64,000 nt of DNA from Bursaphelenchus xylophilus (Eukaryota; Nematoda; Chromadorea; Rhabditida; Aphelenchoididae), in contig CAJFCV020000002.1 of NCBI GenBank assembly GCA_904066235.2, positions 9,920,001 through 9,984,000 of the forward strand. Direction: 5' to 3'. How positions within the stretch are numbered: position 1 is the stretch's first letter; each line of letters begins with the position of its first letter. The notes beneath the pieces are model-generated. The model was not told where the DNA came from, did not search any database, and was given only the letters and a program-made list of their open reading frames with translations. Shown here piece by piece: positions 1 through 11,594 of the stretch. The position numbers and the translations under genes are program-made.

Positions 1-52
1 TTTTTAATTTTAAAATACGACTCAGATAACCAACTTCCTAGGATGTCAATAT

Positions 53-115
53 TAGTCTGTCGGGAAAATAATGGGCATTTTGTCGCACTTTTCATTGCGA
101 TCCATTTTTTATTTC
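53..115. repeat. Partial copy of the GTCTGTCGGGAAAATAATG inverted-repeat element (family F)
   Basis: One terminal repeat (AGTCTGTCGGGAAAATAATG) followed by the TGTCGC segment is present, but the opposite end is missing. Fuller copies with both ends lie at 40656-40796 and 50750-50902, and a decayed copy lies near 7563-7690. Confidence 0.6.
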
Positions 116-1610
116 CAGTTCTTCATTTTTCCTTTATGTCATTGTCCTTTCTATTATTTAGCCCAATTTAGACATAAGCCAATCTAAATTAATTCTGGAC
201 ATTTTTTAACAACTTCACTTCCTCCTACCCCCTGTGGTCTCATTGTCTTCCCATTGTACCCTTCAAAGAAAATATTTTTAAACCCAAAATTGACAAACAA
301 TGCCCGTTCTTTTTGTGTTCATCCGCCATTGTCATAATTTACGACCTCTTTGACCTTTTTTTCGAAATTTTTTCACAGAAAAAATGATTTTTGAAATTTT
401 TAAATCTTCAAAAAATTTTCACCAAATTTGGCCATAAATGTCATTTTAATTTTTTCATAATATCATGTCAAACATTGCGGGTTTGCCGGAAGATTCGTGA
501 AGATATAAAATTTTCCACGGCCACCCACATTTTACGAGCCCTTGGCGACGTTTAAACCCGGTGGTTTTATCGGGCCCCAACATATCAGTCTGGACAATAT
601 TTGTCTCGGATTTTGCGGACATTTGCACTAGAAATTGTAGCTCTTCGAATATTACGGTATGGTCTTTGACCGCAGACAACTTTTTTTTATTTTTGAATTA
701 ACAAAAAATTGAAATTTTGAACTTCTGCCAAATTTTATGTCTTGGCATTCTGTTGCAAATCTCTAAAAAGTAGAAGAAAACTTTCGAAATTATTTTTTCT
801 CTATTTTTTACGATCTATAATGTTTATTTTACCATTTTGGAGTGACCAAAAATTTGAATCTCAAATCTCCCGCCAAATTTTTAAACTTTTGGCATTCTGT
901 TGCAAGCCACGAAAAACACTTTTAAACAGTTTTAAAACAACCTTTTCTTTGTTTTCAATCCGTTTTATTAATTCTTAACCCAATTTTTTATATAAATTTT
1001 TTTCTTTCCCCGCCAAATTTTAAAATTTTGGCATTGTGTTGCAACCTGCAAAAAACAACAAAGTCTTATAAGAAATGGGTTCACAAGTGTTGAGAACTCA
1101 TAAAACTGCCAATGTTTGTAATTTCAAAGATTGCGAAATCCTTCAAACTTCAAGTATAAGATTCAGAGCCGACTCCCACAAAATTTACGGCGCGCTCCTC
1201 TTCATTTGTTTGTTTTTCCGCTCTCATTTAGCGATTATATAGTCTTTTTCCTCGGCCCAAACAAAGCGAATGGAATGGCGGGGAGGAAATTGCGACAGTA
1301 GTTGAGTGAATTATTCATGGCTTCAAGGGGGGTATTTTACAAATGGGGAATTATACAAATTAAGGGGATTTTGATTTTGTTGAGCGCTCGGAGGACCATA
1401 ATATAAGTTTTGCAACATTTTTAACTGTGTGGCATTTTTTGATATTCTTAAAAAAAACACGTCATCATGACGTAGTACTTGTAATTTTTTGGGTATATGT
1501 ATAATTTTGCCTACATTTTTTTATGATGATATCTAAATTTGTCTAAAACTCAAAATAATTTCTTATTTTTCACGATGACGGTTTTTTTAGAATTTTTAAA
1601 AATTTCCAAA
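116..1610. other. AT-rich non-genic stretch
   Basis: I see no supported gene here. A patch at about 455-680 has higher G+C and is open on the minus strand for 74 codons. It matches no family I know and could be an exon of an unseen gene. Three copies of a TTGGCATT(C/G)TGTTGCAA motif lie at about 745, 890 and 1030. A G+C-richer block with no clear coding frame lies at about 1185-1330. Confidence 0.4.
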
Positions 1611-1617
1611 AAAATCC

Positions 1618-1781
1618 GCACTGTGCAAAAAATAAAAATTTTTTATTGCACCGTTTGGTTGGAAAAATAAAAATCCTTTTGCACGGTGCAAAAAAACCCA
1701 AAAATTATTTTGATCTGCACTGTGCAGTAAAAAAAATATTGCACTGTGCGAAAAATCCAAAAACTCAAAATCGCACTGTGC
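1618..1781. repeat. Array of GCACNGTGC palindromes
   Basis: About six copies of the 9-base palindrome GCACTGTGC or GCACGGTGC are separated by A/T-rich spacers of 20-40 bases. The minus-strand open frame across it is only a translation of this repeat. Confidence 0.8.
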
Positions 1782-2139
1782 AAAGAAAACAGCTTTTATA
1801 AGTCCCCTTTTCGCCCATGTTTCGAGAATTTTACTCAAAATTTATCTTCTCTTTTTTTCTGAAACAACTCTAAATGCCGCTCGCTAACCGAATTTCGCTC
1901 CCGAGCTTATAATCTAATGTAATGCCGGGGGGGGAAACCTCGGCAACACTCCCCCCTATTCTATTCAGCAGCCTGGAATAGCCATCCGTGTCTGCTTTGG
2001 GAATTGTTCAAAATTTTAGGCAGCAAAACGTCATTTCTTTGTGGGCCAAAAGTTGAACGGGGTGCTTTTTGATTCAAAAAAAAATTTTTTTTTGATTTTT
2101 AAAAATTTTCCCTTTTTTTTGCAAAATGCAATTAAGAAG

Positions 2140-2299
2140 CGTTTTGCATAGTGCAAAAAAATCAAAAAAATCGCAAAATTTTGTCACTTTTTTCTTTTTT
2201 CACATCGCACAGTGCAATTTAATTTTTTTCTCCCTGCACTGTGCAAGCTCAATTTTTGTTTCTTGCACCGTGCAAATTTTTAATTTTTTGCACTGCGCA
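2140..2299. repeat. Array of GCACNGTGC palindromes
   Basis: Four to five copies of the GCACNGTGC palindrome, some degenerate, lie in T-rich spacers. This is the same family as 1618-1781. The open frame of 60 codons across it is the repeat and not a gene. Confidence 0.75.
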
Positions 2300-2710
2300 A
2301 AAACCTAACAAAAATACTTAAAATAAGTGTCAAGTTTTGGCTACAATTTGTCCATGACATGCCTTTTACATGTAACCCCCATATTTCTCCTGAATCGGGT
2401 GTCTAATTGGGCCTGGCCTCCAATTCGACCCAATTTCCGAGATTTCTTCACCTTATCCACCTGAACCAAGCCCATTGAATCGGAGACACGACATCACCCT
2501 CTTTCCTCAAATAGGTGTAATTACATAGCGGAAGGAGTTTTATATCCGATTTCGCCGGCGAAACCCCGACTTGGACCGCTTTTTATATTACACTTGGCCC
2601 CTGATATTCGGCTTGATATAAATTTTACTCTCCCTTGAAAGACCAAGTTTGCCTCGAGGGAATTTGTTGGGCGCTAACATGTTGCTAATTGCTGTGTTTT
2701 TTCGTCGTTG

Positions 2711-2791
2711 ATGTCGTCGATTTGTTCGGCCAACATGTCCTTCACCACCATCGAATATCCGTTTTGTGATTTCGACGAGTCGCGCAGAAAA
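2711..2791 (+). CDS. Candidate alternative first exon 1a of the Shaw K+ channel
   Basis: An ATG at 2711 (second in-frame ATG at 2735) opens 27 codons ending in DFDESRRK directly before a good donor, GTGAGT at 2792. The exon ends in phase 0, which fits the TCG TGG start of the common channel exon at 11595. It is one of several upstream ATG-to-donor exons, all but the weakest with good donors, and all phase 0. That they belong to the channel is inference. The exon could also belong to a gene whose other exons I did not find. Confidence 0.35.
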
Positions 2792-4872
2792 GTGAGTATA
2801 AAAAAAAAACCATTTTTTCTTTGTGTTTACACCTACTACATAGATTGTCTTCACCTTTTGAGGGTTTTATCAACTTGAAACACAATGCCAAAAAAGTTGA
2901 AAAATTTGGCGGGAAAATCGAAATTTGAATTTTATATATTTTAAAAACTTTTAAAATAGGATACTAGACGTCTGAAAACAATGTCAGTATTGCAAAATTC
3001 TTTATGATACCCATTTTTTAAACATTGAAACACAATGCCAAAACTTTTAAAAAATTGGCGGGAAAGTGAAAATTTAAATTTTTATGTTTGTAATTTTCTA
3101 GAAAACGTGAATATATACTCTATTCTGCATTCAATAAAACTATTTTTTATTATTTTTTTTTGAATGTGACTTCTTGCAACAGAATGCCAAAATATTCTAA
3201 TTTTCTCAATTTCTCCTGAATTGTCAAATTTTTCGAATTAATTTTTCTAATCTTTCAACTTCTTCGTTCGTACTTTAGACCTCACACTGGCTACATTGTT
3301 TTCTCGCGGTGGGTTTTCATCTCAAATGAAAGTCCCATTTATAAAAAATTTTTACGGCTCTGCCCGAGAAAATTAGTATCAAAAATTTCCATCGGGCAAT
3401 TCATCCAGAAGTCATTTTTGGCTGGAATTCTTTTTGGGAGCTCTCTCTGCGCAATTTTGAGGTGGTTCTTGGAGTTATTTTGAATTTGGAGGATTTCGTG
3501 GTGGGACCCAGGTTTGTTTTTTGGTTATTGGGAATATCGTTGAATGCCTCTCAAATCAACGTTTGTCTCTTCTTTGTACAACACTAATTCAAGAGTCCTC
3601 ATTTTGTAGTAAATTTGGCGGAATGCCAAAATGTTTTGTTTTCGTTGTGAGACCATTTTTTGACTTTTCAAAATACTTGTAACTTCAAGTACACAAGAAA
3701 TTGACGTCTACAATAAGTTTTTAAGAGCTGTACAGCATTAAACCTCCTTTTACATGGATCAAAACACAATGCCAAGATTTTCAGGTTTTCGTGGTGAAAC
3801 CGATATTTCCCTAACATAATCGAAATTTACAAAAGTAATGTTGATGAATATGTACCTATTATCTTTTTTTCCATTTTCGTCCTTTCCAACATCCTAAAAC
3901 ATAAGGCCAAATGTTCAGCTTTCGTGGTGAAACCTATTTTTTACTATTGTTTCTACTTTTGTCGCATTCTATACAAATTCCTCAGCAGGAGAGCATTTCT
4001 ACTGAGCTTGTAAATGTTTTTCCTCCTCTTCGTTCCGTTGTTTTCTTCTTTTTTCTTTTCTCTTTCCGAAAATAATTTGCGGAAGGACGGGGACGAACCC
4101 CCCGAGGCCACAAAGGAGGGCTCGGATAAAGTGATTACCCTCCAAATGCTACTCCTTATGCTGCACTTGGATTTTGTGCAAGATTACATAGGAGTTGCAA
4201 CACTAATTATGTAAAATTTCCCAAGAATTCTAATTTTTTTAAATCGGTTAAACCCTTGAAAAAGGCGAAATAACTTACTTAGGATGGTTTTGATGTGGAT
4301 ATCTTTTCTACGTCACGACTTCTGAATGAAAATACATTGTGGTTGGTTCTAGACCAGTAATTCCGAGGGGCGCTGAATATTTAATCAGCTTCATTGCCAA
4401 CTTAATTTCCGAAAGTTGGACGGGAAAATTGAGGAAGTGAATAGGGCAATGAGGCTCATGAATAAAAGTCTTCAAGCTGAATGTTAAGATATGTAAGCTA
4501 TTTTGAAAACAATGACAAATACAGCAAGAACAACAACTGATGTTCACTTTAAGATCGTATAGCTCTGATCACCACAATTTGCTGGTAATTGATGATCTCC
4601 AAATCTTCTAAAGCTCATTGCAAGCTCTCTTTATCACTATACAATATACACAAGCAAACTTCAAACCCTCGTAGCAACAATTATATTAACCATGACCACC
4701 TCATACAACCTTTGCGATCTCTGACCAACCTTCCTCATCACTTCCTCCAACCTTATCTTCTGCACTTCTGGAACTCCCTGGAAGTTGGCCTTTAACGGGC
4801 CCTCGATGTTCCTTCATTTCCCCGCCATGCTCATTCATTGGCGGCCAATTTGAATTTGGAGAAGGGCGGCCA

Positions 4873-4926
4873 ATGCCAAGAATAAGATATTCTCGAAGGC
4901 GGACGGCGAAAAAAACGCAGACGAAA
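4873..4926 (+). CDS. Candidate alternative first exon 1b of the Shaw K+ channel
   Basis: Eighteen codons from ATG, basic in composition (MPRIRYSRRRTAKK), end exactly at a strong donor, GTAAGT at 4927, in phase 0. CCAAT-type boxes (CATTGG, GCCAAT) lie just upstream at about 4835-4875, as expected for a promoter. Joining to the common exon at 11595 keeps the frame open into the T1 domain. There is no direct proof of use. Confidence 0.35.
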
Positions 4927-5778
4927 GTAAGTGAGGAGAGAACTTGGAGTCGACCGCGTTGGGTCTTAACCGAATTTTCGAGGCCTGTGATCCGCCCGTT
5001 CCCGGCGCTCGACCCCCTGTTTACCGCCGGCTAATCTTCGCTCGTGGGCTGGATGGTGGAAAGTCGTGTCATTGCAAGTGCAGGACTTGTGTGAAGAACT
5101 GGTTCACGCCGGAAGTATTTTACCCGTGTTTTCGGCTACTAGTATACATTCGAGTTCTATTATACTCGAAAAATCCCGACTTCCTTTTACTCGGATGTAA
5201 AGTGCAATATTTGCTCGCCATCATCTTAAATCGAATTTTTTGGCCAAAATATTCATTGGTAAAGTGGCTGGTGCTATTCAAAGCTTATTTTCGCCACCAC
5301 AGAGGAATTTACTACCAATAAGACACGAAATTTGGGATTTTTGGACATCAGATCAAGTGTAAGGTTATCAACTTTGACGCCTTGTATTTTCGCAACTCCT
5401 TATTTTAGCACAACTAACGCCATATTGTACTAATCCAATAGCCTTTGGATTTCTACTCTCTAATTTTCGACCATCTACCACTCTCCTCGAGCATCTGGCA
5501 TCACTTTTTTCTTCACCATACCATAAACACCGACAAAATTTATTACCGTATTTTACCCCTTTTTTGACTTAAATATCAACCAAACAGCAGCACGAACAGA
5601 CTTGTTACCGCGTAATCCCCGCCTGCCGGGCCATCCCCGCAAAAGTTTCGTGCATAGCAACGGACAGTGACGTTAAACCGGCAATTAAGGGGGGACCTCC
5701 ATTCTCTTGCCGGCGTGTAATTTACGGAGCGCCGCGTCGAAAGTTGACTCAATTGGGACTCAAGTCACGCCCGGAACG

Positions 5779-5832
5779 ATGGATTCGACGACAATTCTGC
5801 ACTTTTTGGAGAATCAAAGGCTTTTCGCTGCT
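5779..5832 (+). CDS. Weak candidate first exon 1c
   Basis: An ATG opens 18 codons (MDSTTILHFLENQRLFAA) up to a mediocre donor, GTAACA at 5833, again phase 0. It lies in a G+C-richer island (5580-6050) that also holds candidate 1d, so it may instead be 5' untranslated sequence of that exon. Confidence 0.2.
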
Positions 5833-5919
5833 GTAACAAACAAGTTCAATTTTCTACGGTACTCTACGTCGTGAAAATCGAAACTCCGCTGTATTTTGCG
5901 GCCCTGCAGAGCCGGAAAG

Positions 5920-6045
5920 ATGATGCGAGGCCAAGGAGTGGGCAAGTTTGGGAAACGGGTGTCCATTCGGATCCATTCGCACGGATCCGGCACTGCCGGC
6001 TCGATTTATCGCCGGGAATCGGCGAATAATGCGACTGCCAGACAG
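5920..6045 (+). CDS. Candidate alternative first exon 1d of the Shaw K+ channel
   Basis: This is the best of the upstream candidates. It has 42 codons beginning MMRGQGVGKFGKRVSIRIHS, is Gly/Arg/Ser-rich, and has G+C-rich third codon positions in otherwise A/T-rich DNA. It ends ..ATARQ at donor GTATGG (6046) in phase 0. The other frames of the plus strand are closed. Spliced to 11595 it would give the channel a basic N-terminal extension before the tetramerisation domain. Confidence 0.45.
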
Positions 6046-6302
6046 GTATGGTTGACATGGACGTTTTAAATAATTTATTTCTATTTTTCTCACGTCATAC
6101 TATTTTATCCATATGATTTTTTGATTTTCAAAGCAATTTTTTGGTCACACCACGAAAACCTGAAAATCTTGGCATTGTGTTTTAACGGCTGAAAATGGCA
6201 GATAGTGCATGGGGTGTTATTGCTATATTTTTTAGATAGTTTTTTGTTTAATATTTAGGGTGTTATTGACAGTAATAGTAACTTTAATTTATTATATTGC
6301 TA

Positions 6303-6753
6303 ACAGGGGAAGTACTCCAAGTGCGACGCTCAGATTTTCTTAAAATTTTGCACACACGTCGGGTATGGACTAAATATCAATTCCTGAAAGTTTTAGCTCG
6401 CGCTTTGCGGGCGCCTCCGAGATATCGAGCGATTTTTGCCGCCGAGAGGGCACGCTAAACGTGGAAAGCGGTCAGAGAGAAAAACGTTTTTTGGCCATAA
6501 CTTTGGCAGTTTCGTGCGGAAAAATTTTATTTTTTGTAGAAACATTATCATTTACGGTTGAAATAGACATGAAACTTTTCGTGCCGAAATTCGGCAAAAA
6601 GTCCTAAATTTTGGCCGACTTTCGATCTAAAAATCTCGGTTGTTTCTGCAAAGCGCGACCTATGATTCTCGCGTATATCTTAGACAAAATTATTCTAAAT
6701 TTGTGCCAAGTTTCATCCAAATCTGAGCGTCGCACTTGGAGTACTTCCCCTGT
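6303..6753. mobile_element. Family A inverted-repeat MITE, copy A1 (about 450 bp)
   Basis: The ends are inverted repeats of at least 30 bases starting CAGGGGAAGTACTCCAAGTG. The left flank is CTAA and the right flank TAAG, so the empty site reads CTAAG with a TAA duplication, the Tc4/Tc5 rule. It has no coding capacity. Related copies lie near 9008, 32078, 41444 and 48205, with diverged ones near 26030, 31540 and 46270-47100. Confidence 0.85.
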
Positions 6754-6784
6754 AAGCGATAAAGTTCGCGCGAGGTCAATTTTA

Positions 6785-7015
6785 GCGTTGATCAACTTTT
6801 TTGAAGTTGATCTTGGAGGTCTGAAAAATAAACTTTTGTCGCGACACCTATTTGTTATGTCTTAGAAACTCAAGAAACATCATTCTAATCTAAAATAAAA
6901 TTAGTAAACCTTTGAAATATTGAGCCCAAAGGGGCTCACATGTGTAGGGTTTGGGTCAACTTGCGATTGATCTTTCACCCCTAAACCCCCAAAATTGCGC
7001 AGCTAATTCTTACAT
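6785..7015 (+). repeat. Decayed fragment related to family B elements
   Basis: The run GTCTTAGAAACTCAA, the flanking GTCTGAAAAATAAA and CACCCCTAAA resemble the right half of the family B element at 49610-49800 (GGTCGGAAAAATAAA ... GTCTTAGAAACTCAA ... CACCCCTAAA). Terminal repeats and the tRNA-like centre are not recognisable. Confidence 0.4.
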
Positions 7016-7343
7016 ATTTTTAATCAGCATGATTTAACATGTTTTTTGTGACATGCCGGTCTAAAAGCAACTCTTATAAAAGTGCCTTGTTAAGTTTTCT
7101 ACTTTTACAAACAAAAATAGCTCATGACTACTCAGCCCAAGGCGGGGTCTGTCAAGCATTCCAAAACATATGTCATGCTCCCGCATTCCTGTTTCCCCTC
7201 CGTTTTTAATGGCTCCGAGCCCATAACCTTGTTTAAACCTCGGCCAGAATCGGCATAACTACTCCCCGAAAACGCTCATTTGTTTATCCTAATTGTCCGC
7301 GGCCAAAGTTTGTTTTGGTTCTTTCCGAAAAAAGTTTGGCCTT

Positions 7344-7394
7344 ATGAACATCGCAGTCGATTTGGTTCTGAGCAAACATGCCGAGCATGAACAG
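7344..7394 (+). CDS. Candidate alternative first exon 1e of the Shaw K+ channel
   Basis: Seventeen codons (MNIAVDLVLSKHAEHEQ) run from ATG to donor GTAAAC at 7395, in phase 0. The frame is open upstream for a further 17 codons without another ATG. Assignment to the channel rests only on phase and position. Confidence 0.35.
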
Positions 7395-7562
7395 GTAAAC
7401 CGATTTTTTTTGTCTTATCTCATCTTCTGTGACAAATGTGTAATGATAATGGCTTACTTGTCATTCAACATAGGCTAGAATCTCAGCAAAACAAAACTGT
7501 TTTAAAATACGGTATCTTCTTGTGGACGATGAATTTTTTATTTTTGATTACCACGACTAATA

Positions 7563-7690
7563 TCAGTCTGTCGGTAAACTAGTGAGCGCTCTTTCATATC
7601 GAAAATGATGCCGAGAAAATGAATTTTGTCGCGGAAAAGTCAAATTGAATTTCAGTTTAGCGACACGATTGGCGCAACGACATTGCGAAT
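7563..7690. repeat. Decayed family F element
   Basis: It starts CAGTCTGTCGGTAAAC and keeps the core TTTTGTCGCGG and a GCGCAACGACA segment seen in the copies at 40656 and 50750. Its right terminal repeat has degenerated. Confidence 0.5.
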
Positions 7691-8185
7691 CATTGTTCTA
7701 ACAAAATTGGGCATCAGACTCAAAGCGTAACTATATAGTCGTAGTTCACAGGTTAATATCAGAGTTTTAAAACACGGCCATGTGAGGACTTGCGTTAAAA
7801 AAAACAAAACTTTTAAAGTCGCAACTTACATTTTAAAAGTTCAAGCAGCTTACTCAATTTTCTTTATACGGGTGCCTAAAGATAAACATCAATGTTTCTT
7901 TCAAGATATGCAAGAGCAATTCGTTTGTGCCACTTATGAATTATTGTTGATTTAAGCTTGAAATATGCAGTGACAGCCGAGATATTCAACGATTTTTGCA
8001 GACAAGAGATAATGCAAAATAACAAGAGAAACTCGAGAGAAAAATTTTTCCTATTATAAGTTTGTGTATGCCTCATGAGGCAATTTGATTTTTTTTTGAG
8101 ACTTTATTGTCCGACTAGTCTATTTGCAAAGTCGCAGGAGTGATTTTGAGACATGCACTGTAAGAAAACAAAAGCTTACGTTGCA

Positions 8186-8220
8186 CCGTGCAATTTCTTG
8201 TTTTTTGCACCGTGCAATAG
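8186..8220. repeat. Two GCACCGTGC palindromes
   Basis: There are two copies of TTGCACCGTGCAA about 25 bases apart, the same family as the long arrays near 10 kb and 36 kb. Confidence 0.7.
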
Positions 8221-8698
8221 TTTTTTTTCGGTATGTTGCTCTCATCCTATCTATTTCTGAACAGTGTAAACGTCAAAAATCCTGCATATGTTTTAAAAAA
8301 TTGCAATCTTTGTCTGTGCCAAAATTCATATATCTTTTCGACCATTTTTTTACTAATTTGTACAACTACAAAACTCCTTGAATTTTCAAAAATCAAAAAG
8401 TTTCTTACAAGAAAATCATATAAAATATAGTAGATTTCTTGCACTTACTTCCAACCCAAAGCCAACCTCTAACCCGCTTAACACTCAATCCTTTTTTGCT
8501 TTCGGAAATTCGAAGCCAACGACTCTAGGTTTGCGCTTTTAATGCATGAGATTTCCATCAAAATCTCGTCTATTTTTGAGGGGTTCGCTCTTTGGGCGAT
8601 TACTTAATTACGCTCATTTGAACTGCCCTTTTCATCAAAAAAAAAGAAGAAGATGGGTTCGACTTTTGGCTTCTAGGGTTTGCTTATAAAGAGGATTC

Positions 8699-8749
8699 AT
8701 GGAGAGGTTTCGAATGGCCGCAAACCAGGTCCGGCATTTGTGCAAAAAG
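8699..8749 (+). CDS. Candidate alternative first exon 1f of the Shaw K+ channel
   Basis: Seventeen codons (MERFRMAANQVRHLCKK) run from ATG to donor GTAAAA at 8750, phase 0. The donor coincides with the dispersed intronic motif GTAAAATACG. It would give a short basic N-terminus. Confidence 0.35.
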
Positions 8750-9007
8750 GTAAAATACGCGTAGTTACGGAATGATAATTCTTGTTGTGAAAGTAAGATC
8801 CATTTTGTTGGTTTTATTTTAATTTTAAAAAGGTAAAAATTGGGATTTTTTGAGGCAATAAGATTTTGGGGAATTGTGTTATATTTTTCAGATGTTCGTG
8901 AAACTCGGCGGAATTTAAGATGAGAATTTGCTAAGGTATATGCAAGATTTTAGCTTGCGTTTTTACCATCAAGATATTTGGGCTCAAATTTGCAAAAAAA
9001 ATTTATT

Positions 9008-9444
9008 TTTTTTTTGCACATGGGTAAAATACGTCACTTAACCACAAATTTAGAATAATTTTTTATAAGTTATATGCGAGAATCCTAGCTCGCGCTTTGC
9101 AGAAACAACCGAGATTTTTAGATCGAAAGTCGGAAAAATTTAGGACTTTTCGTCGAATTTCGGCACCAAAAATTTCATGCCTATTTCAAGCGTAAAGGAT
9201 AATTTTTCTACAAAAAATCTAATTTTTACGTGCGAAACTGCCAAAGTTATGGCCAAAAAGCGCTTTTCTCTCTGACCGCTCTCCACGTTTAGTGTGCTTT
9301 CTCGGCGGTAAAAATCGTTGAATATCTCGGCGCCGCCTGCAAAGCGCGAGCTAAAATTTTCAGAAATTGATACTTAGTTCATGACCGACGTGTGTGCAAA
9401 ATTTAAGGAAAATCTGAGCGTCGCACTTGGAGTACTTCCCTTGT
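9008..9444. mobile_element. Family A inverted-repeat MITE, copy A2
   Basis: It matches copy A1 over most of its length, including the TCTCTCTGACCGCTCTCC core and the right end GCGTCGCACTTGGAGTACTT. The left end has decayed. It lies in the region of candidate first introns of the channel gene. Confidence 0.75.
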
Positions 9445-9662
9445 TAGTAAATACTATTTTTTCGTTCGTATTTTACAAATTAAAACTGGATCTTTGCTCT
9501 CCAGTCTTGGCCGAAAATTCCTCCAAATCCCATTCGCTGCGGGCATAATGACCGCCGCACACACCAGTCGGGCATTATTGTTATGTGATCCAGACATTGG
9601 CCTCCCCCCTTTTTTTCATTCATTGCGGTAAACGTTTCCTTTTTGCTGCCGATTACAAATTT

Positions 9663-9773
9663 ATGGAAGGAAAAGTTTTCGGTTCCGCCATCCGACCAAA
9701 CGCTTTTCCTTCGCGAAGATTTGCGGCCATGTCGGTGCGGATAACAGCGCCTCAACAACAACTTAAGCACGAA
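9663..9773 (+). CDS. Candidate alternative first exon 1g of the Shaw K+ channel
   Basis: The frame is open from ATG 9663 (MEGKVFGSAIRP...) with a second ATG at 9729 giving MSVRITAPQQQLKHE, and ends at a good donor, GTAAGG at 9774, in phase 0. G+C-rich codons mark it off from the surrounding repeats. It is the candidate nearest the common exon (11595). I cannot tell which ATG is used. Confidence 0.4.
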
Positions 9774-9899
9774 GTAAGGGGGATCGTTTCTTTCCCGGTT
9801 TTTGGTCGGTCTTGTTTTTGATCTGCGGCCAAAACGGTTTCCTGGCGGGGCCGGGAAATTTGTCATAAGCGAAAAAAACGACAAAAACTTGTCTGGATT

Positions 9900-11092
9900 T
9901 TTGCATTGTGCAATAGAATTCTCGCATTTCTTTTTGGTCATAGTAAAAATAAAAATATTTTCAAATTTTTTTTGCACTTTGCAGTCATTTCTCAAATTTC
10001 TTTTTGAACATTTGAACTGCAACGATTTTCAAAGAACAATCATCGCACGGTGCAGAAGTATTTTCTAATTTTTTGCACAGTGCAGTTATTTGTTGTAGTT
10101 CATCTTTTTGGACAATACAGAAAACTTAATTGTGGTTTTCCGCAAAGCGCAGTAGCAATTTTTCAACCATAGTTTTCTGCACCATGCAGGAATTTTTCTC
10201 GGATTTTTTTGCCTTGCACAGTGCAGAAATATTTTTTAATGTTTCGCACGGTGCAGTCATTTTTCGAATTTCGTCTTTTTACACAGTGCACAAGTACTTT
10301 AAAGTTTTTTTCCACAGTGTAGTATTCTTTAGAATTTTTTTTTGCACGGTGCAAACCAAATTTTCAAAATCGCACTGTAGTTTTTCAAATTTCATCTTCT
10401 TGCACAGCGCAGAAAACTTAATTGAAGTTTTCCGCACAGTGCAATGACAATGTTTCATTCATTGTTCTCTGCATCGTGCAGAAACTTCTTCGGATCTTTT
10501 TGTCTTGCACAGTGCAGAAGTATTTTTTTAAGTTTCTCGCACGGTGCAGTCATTTTTCGAATTTCGTCTTTTTCACTGTGCAGAAAACTTAATTGAAGTT
10601 TTCCGCATAGTGCGATGACAATGTTTCAATCATTGTTTTCTGCACCGCGCAGGAAATTTCAGTGGTTTTTTTGCCCTGCATGGTGCAAAATTTTTTTTTT
10701 ATTTTTGCACTGTGCAGTCACTTTTCGAAAGTTCATCTCTTTATTCACAGTGCAGAAATCTTGATTGAAGTTTTCTACATAGTGCAGTGAGTAATCTTTC
10801 AATCATAGTTCTCTTCACCGTTCAATTTTTTTTGGATATTTTTTTGTCTTGCACGGTGCAAAGGTATTTCTCAAGTTCTCGCACGCTGCGGTCTCTCGAA
10901 TTCTTTCTTGCACGGTGCAAAAAAAATTTTCAAAATTTTCCTGCACTATGCAATAATTTTTGAATTTTATCCTCTGGCACATTGCAGAAATCGCAACTAA
11001 AGTTTTTTCGCACAGTGCGGTTACAATATTTCATTCATAGTTCTCTGCACCGTGCAAATTTTTTCGGATTTTTTTCTCTTGCACGGTGCAGA
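9900..11092. repeat. Long array of GCACNGTGC palindromes (1.2 kb)
   Basis: More than 25 copies of GCAC(A/G/T)GTGC or one-base variants lie 25-60 bases apart in T-rich spacers, some of which repeat with them (for example GAAGTTTTCCGCA before a copy). The open frames here, such as 10130-10447, are products of the array. Confidence 0.85.
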
Positions 11093-11594
11093 GAGCTAAA
11101 TGCTATAAATCAAAATATTAGGGTTTAAAAACACTTCTATAAATTTTCTAGGGCGTTTCTTTTCTTTTGGTCTTCTAAATTTCTAAATCACCTTTGTTCT
11201 TCAACCACCATTTTCTCACTAATAGCGAAATTTTCTTTAGCGGCATATGATTTATGTCTTTTCATAGGTGTGTCTTGACTATTATCGGATTTGCTAAGTA
11301 ACTCTTTTGTTGCTACAAAAAGAATTTTAAAGGGAAAAAATGCAAATTGGGGTTTTTGAAAGGGTTTTTTAGGTATGGGGTACTGTAACTTTTCAAAAAA
11401 AATTTTTTTCAACGATTACACTGAGCAAATCCATCGTATTTTACTTCTAGGTTTTTAAAATGGACAAAACTTTTTTGAAAAAAAAACATAAGCTTGAAAA
11501 AAAGAAAAATTGTTTTAGGTTTACAATTTTGATTCCCAACTCTATTTTTGATAGTCTTGCTCTAATTTGTAACTAAAAAAGCTTTTATTTTAAG

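Noticed and set aside
4014..4214. Possible signal-peptide exon MFFLLFVPLFSSFFF... ending at GTGATT
   Set aside because: The hydrophobic start is a T-rich run and the donor is poor; not kept as an exon.
6303..6753. Family A elements as carriers of a tRNA-like unit
   Set aside because: I looked for A and B boxes in A1, A2 and A6 and found none, so the tRNA-like feature is limited to B, C and D.
9480..10022. 180-codon minus-strand frame
   Set aside because: Half of it is repeat; the G+C-rich part is better explained by plus-strand exon 1g.
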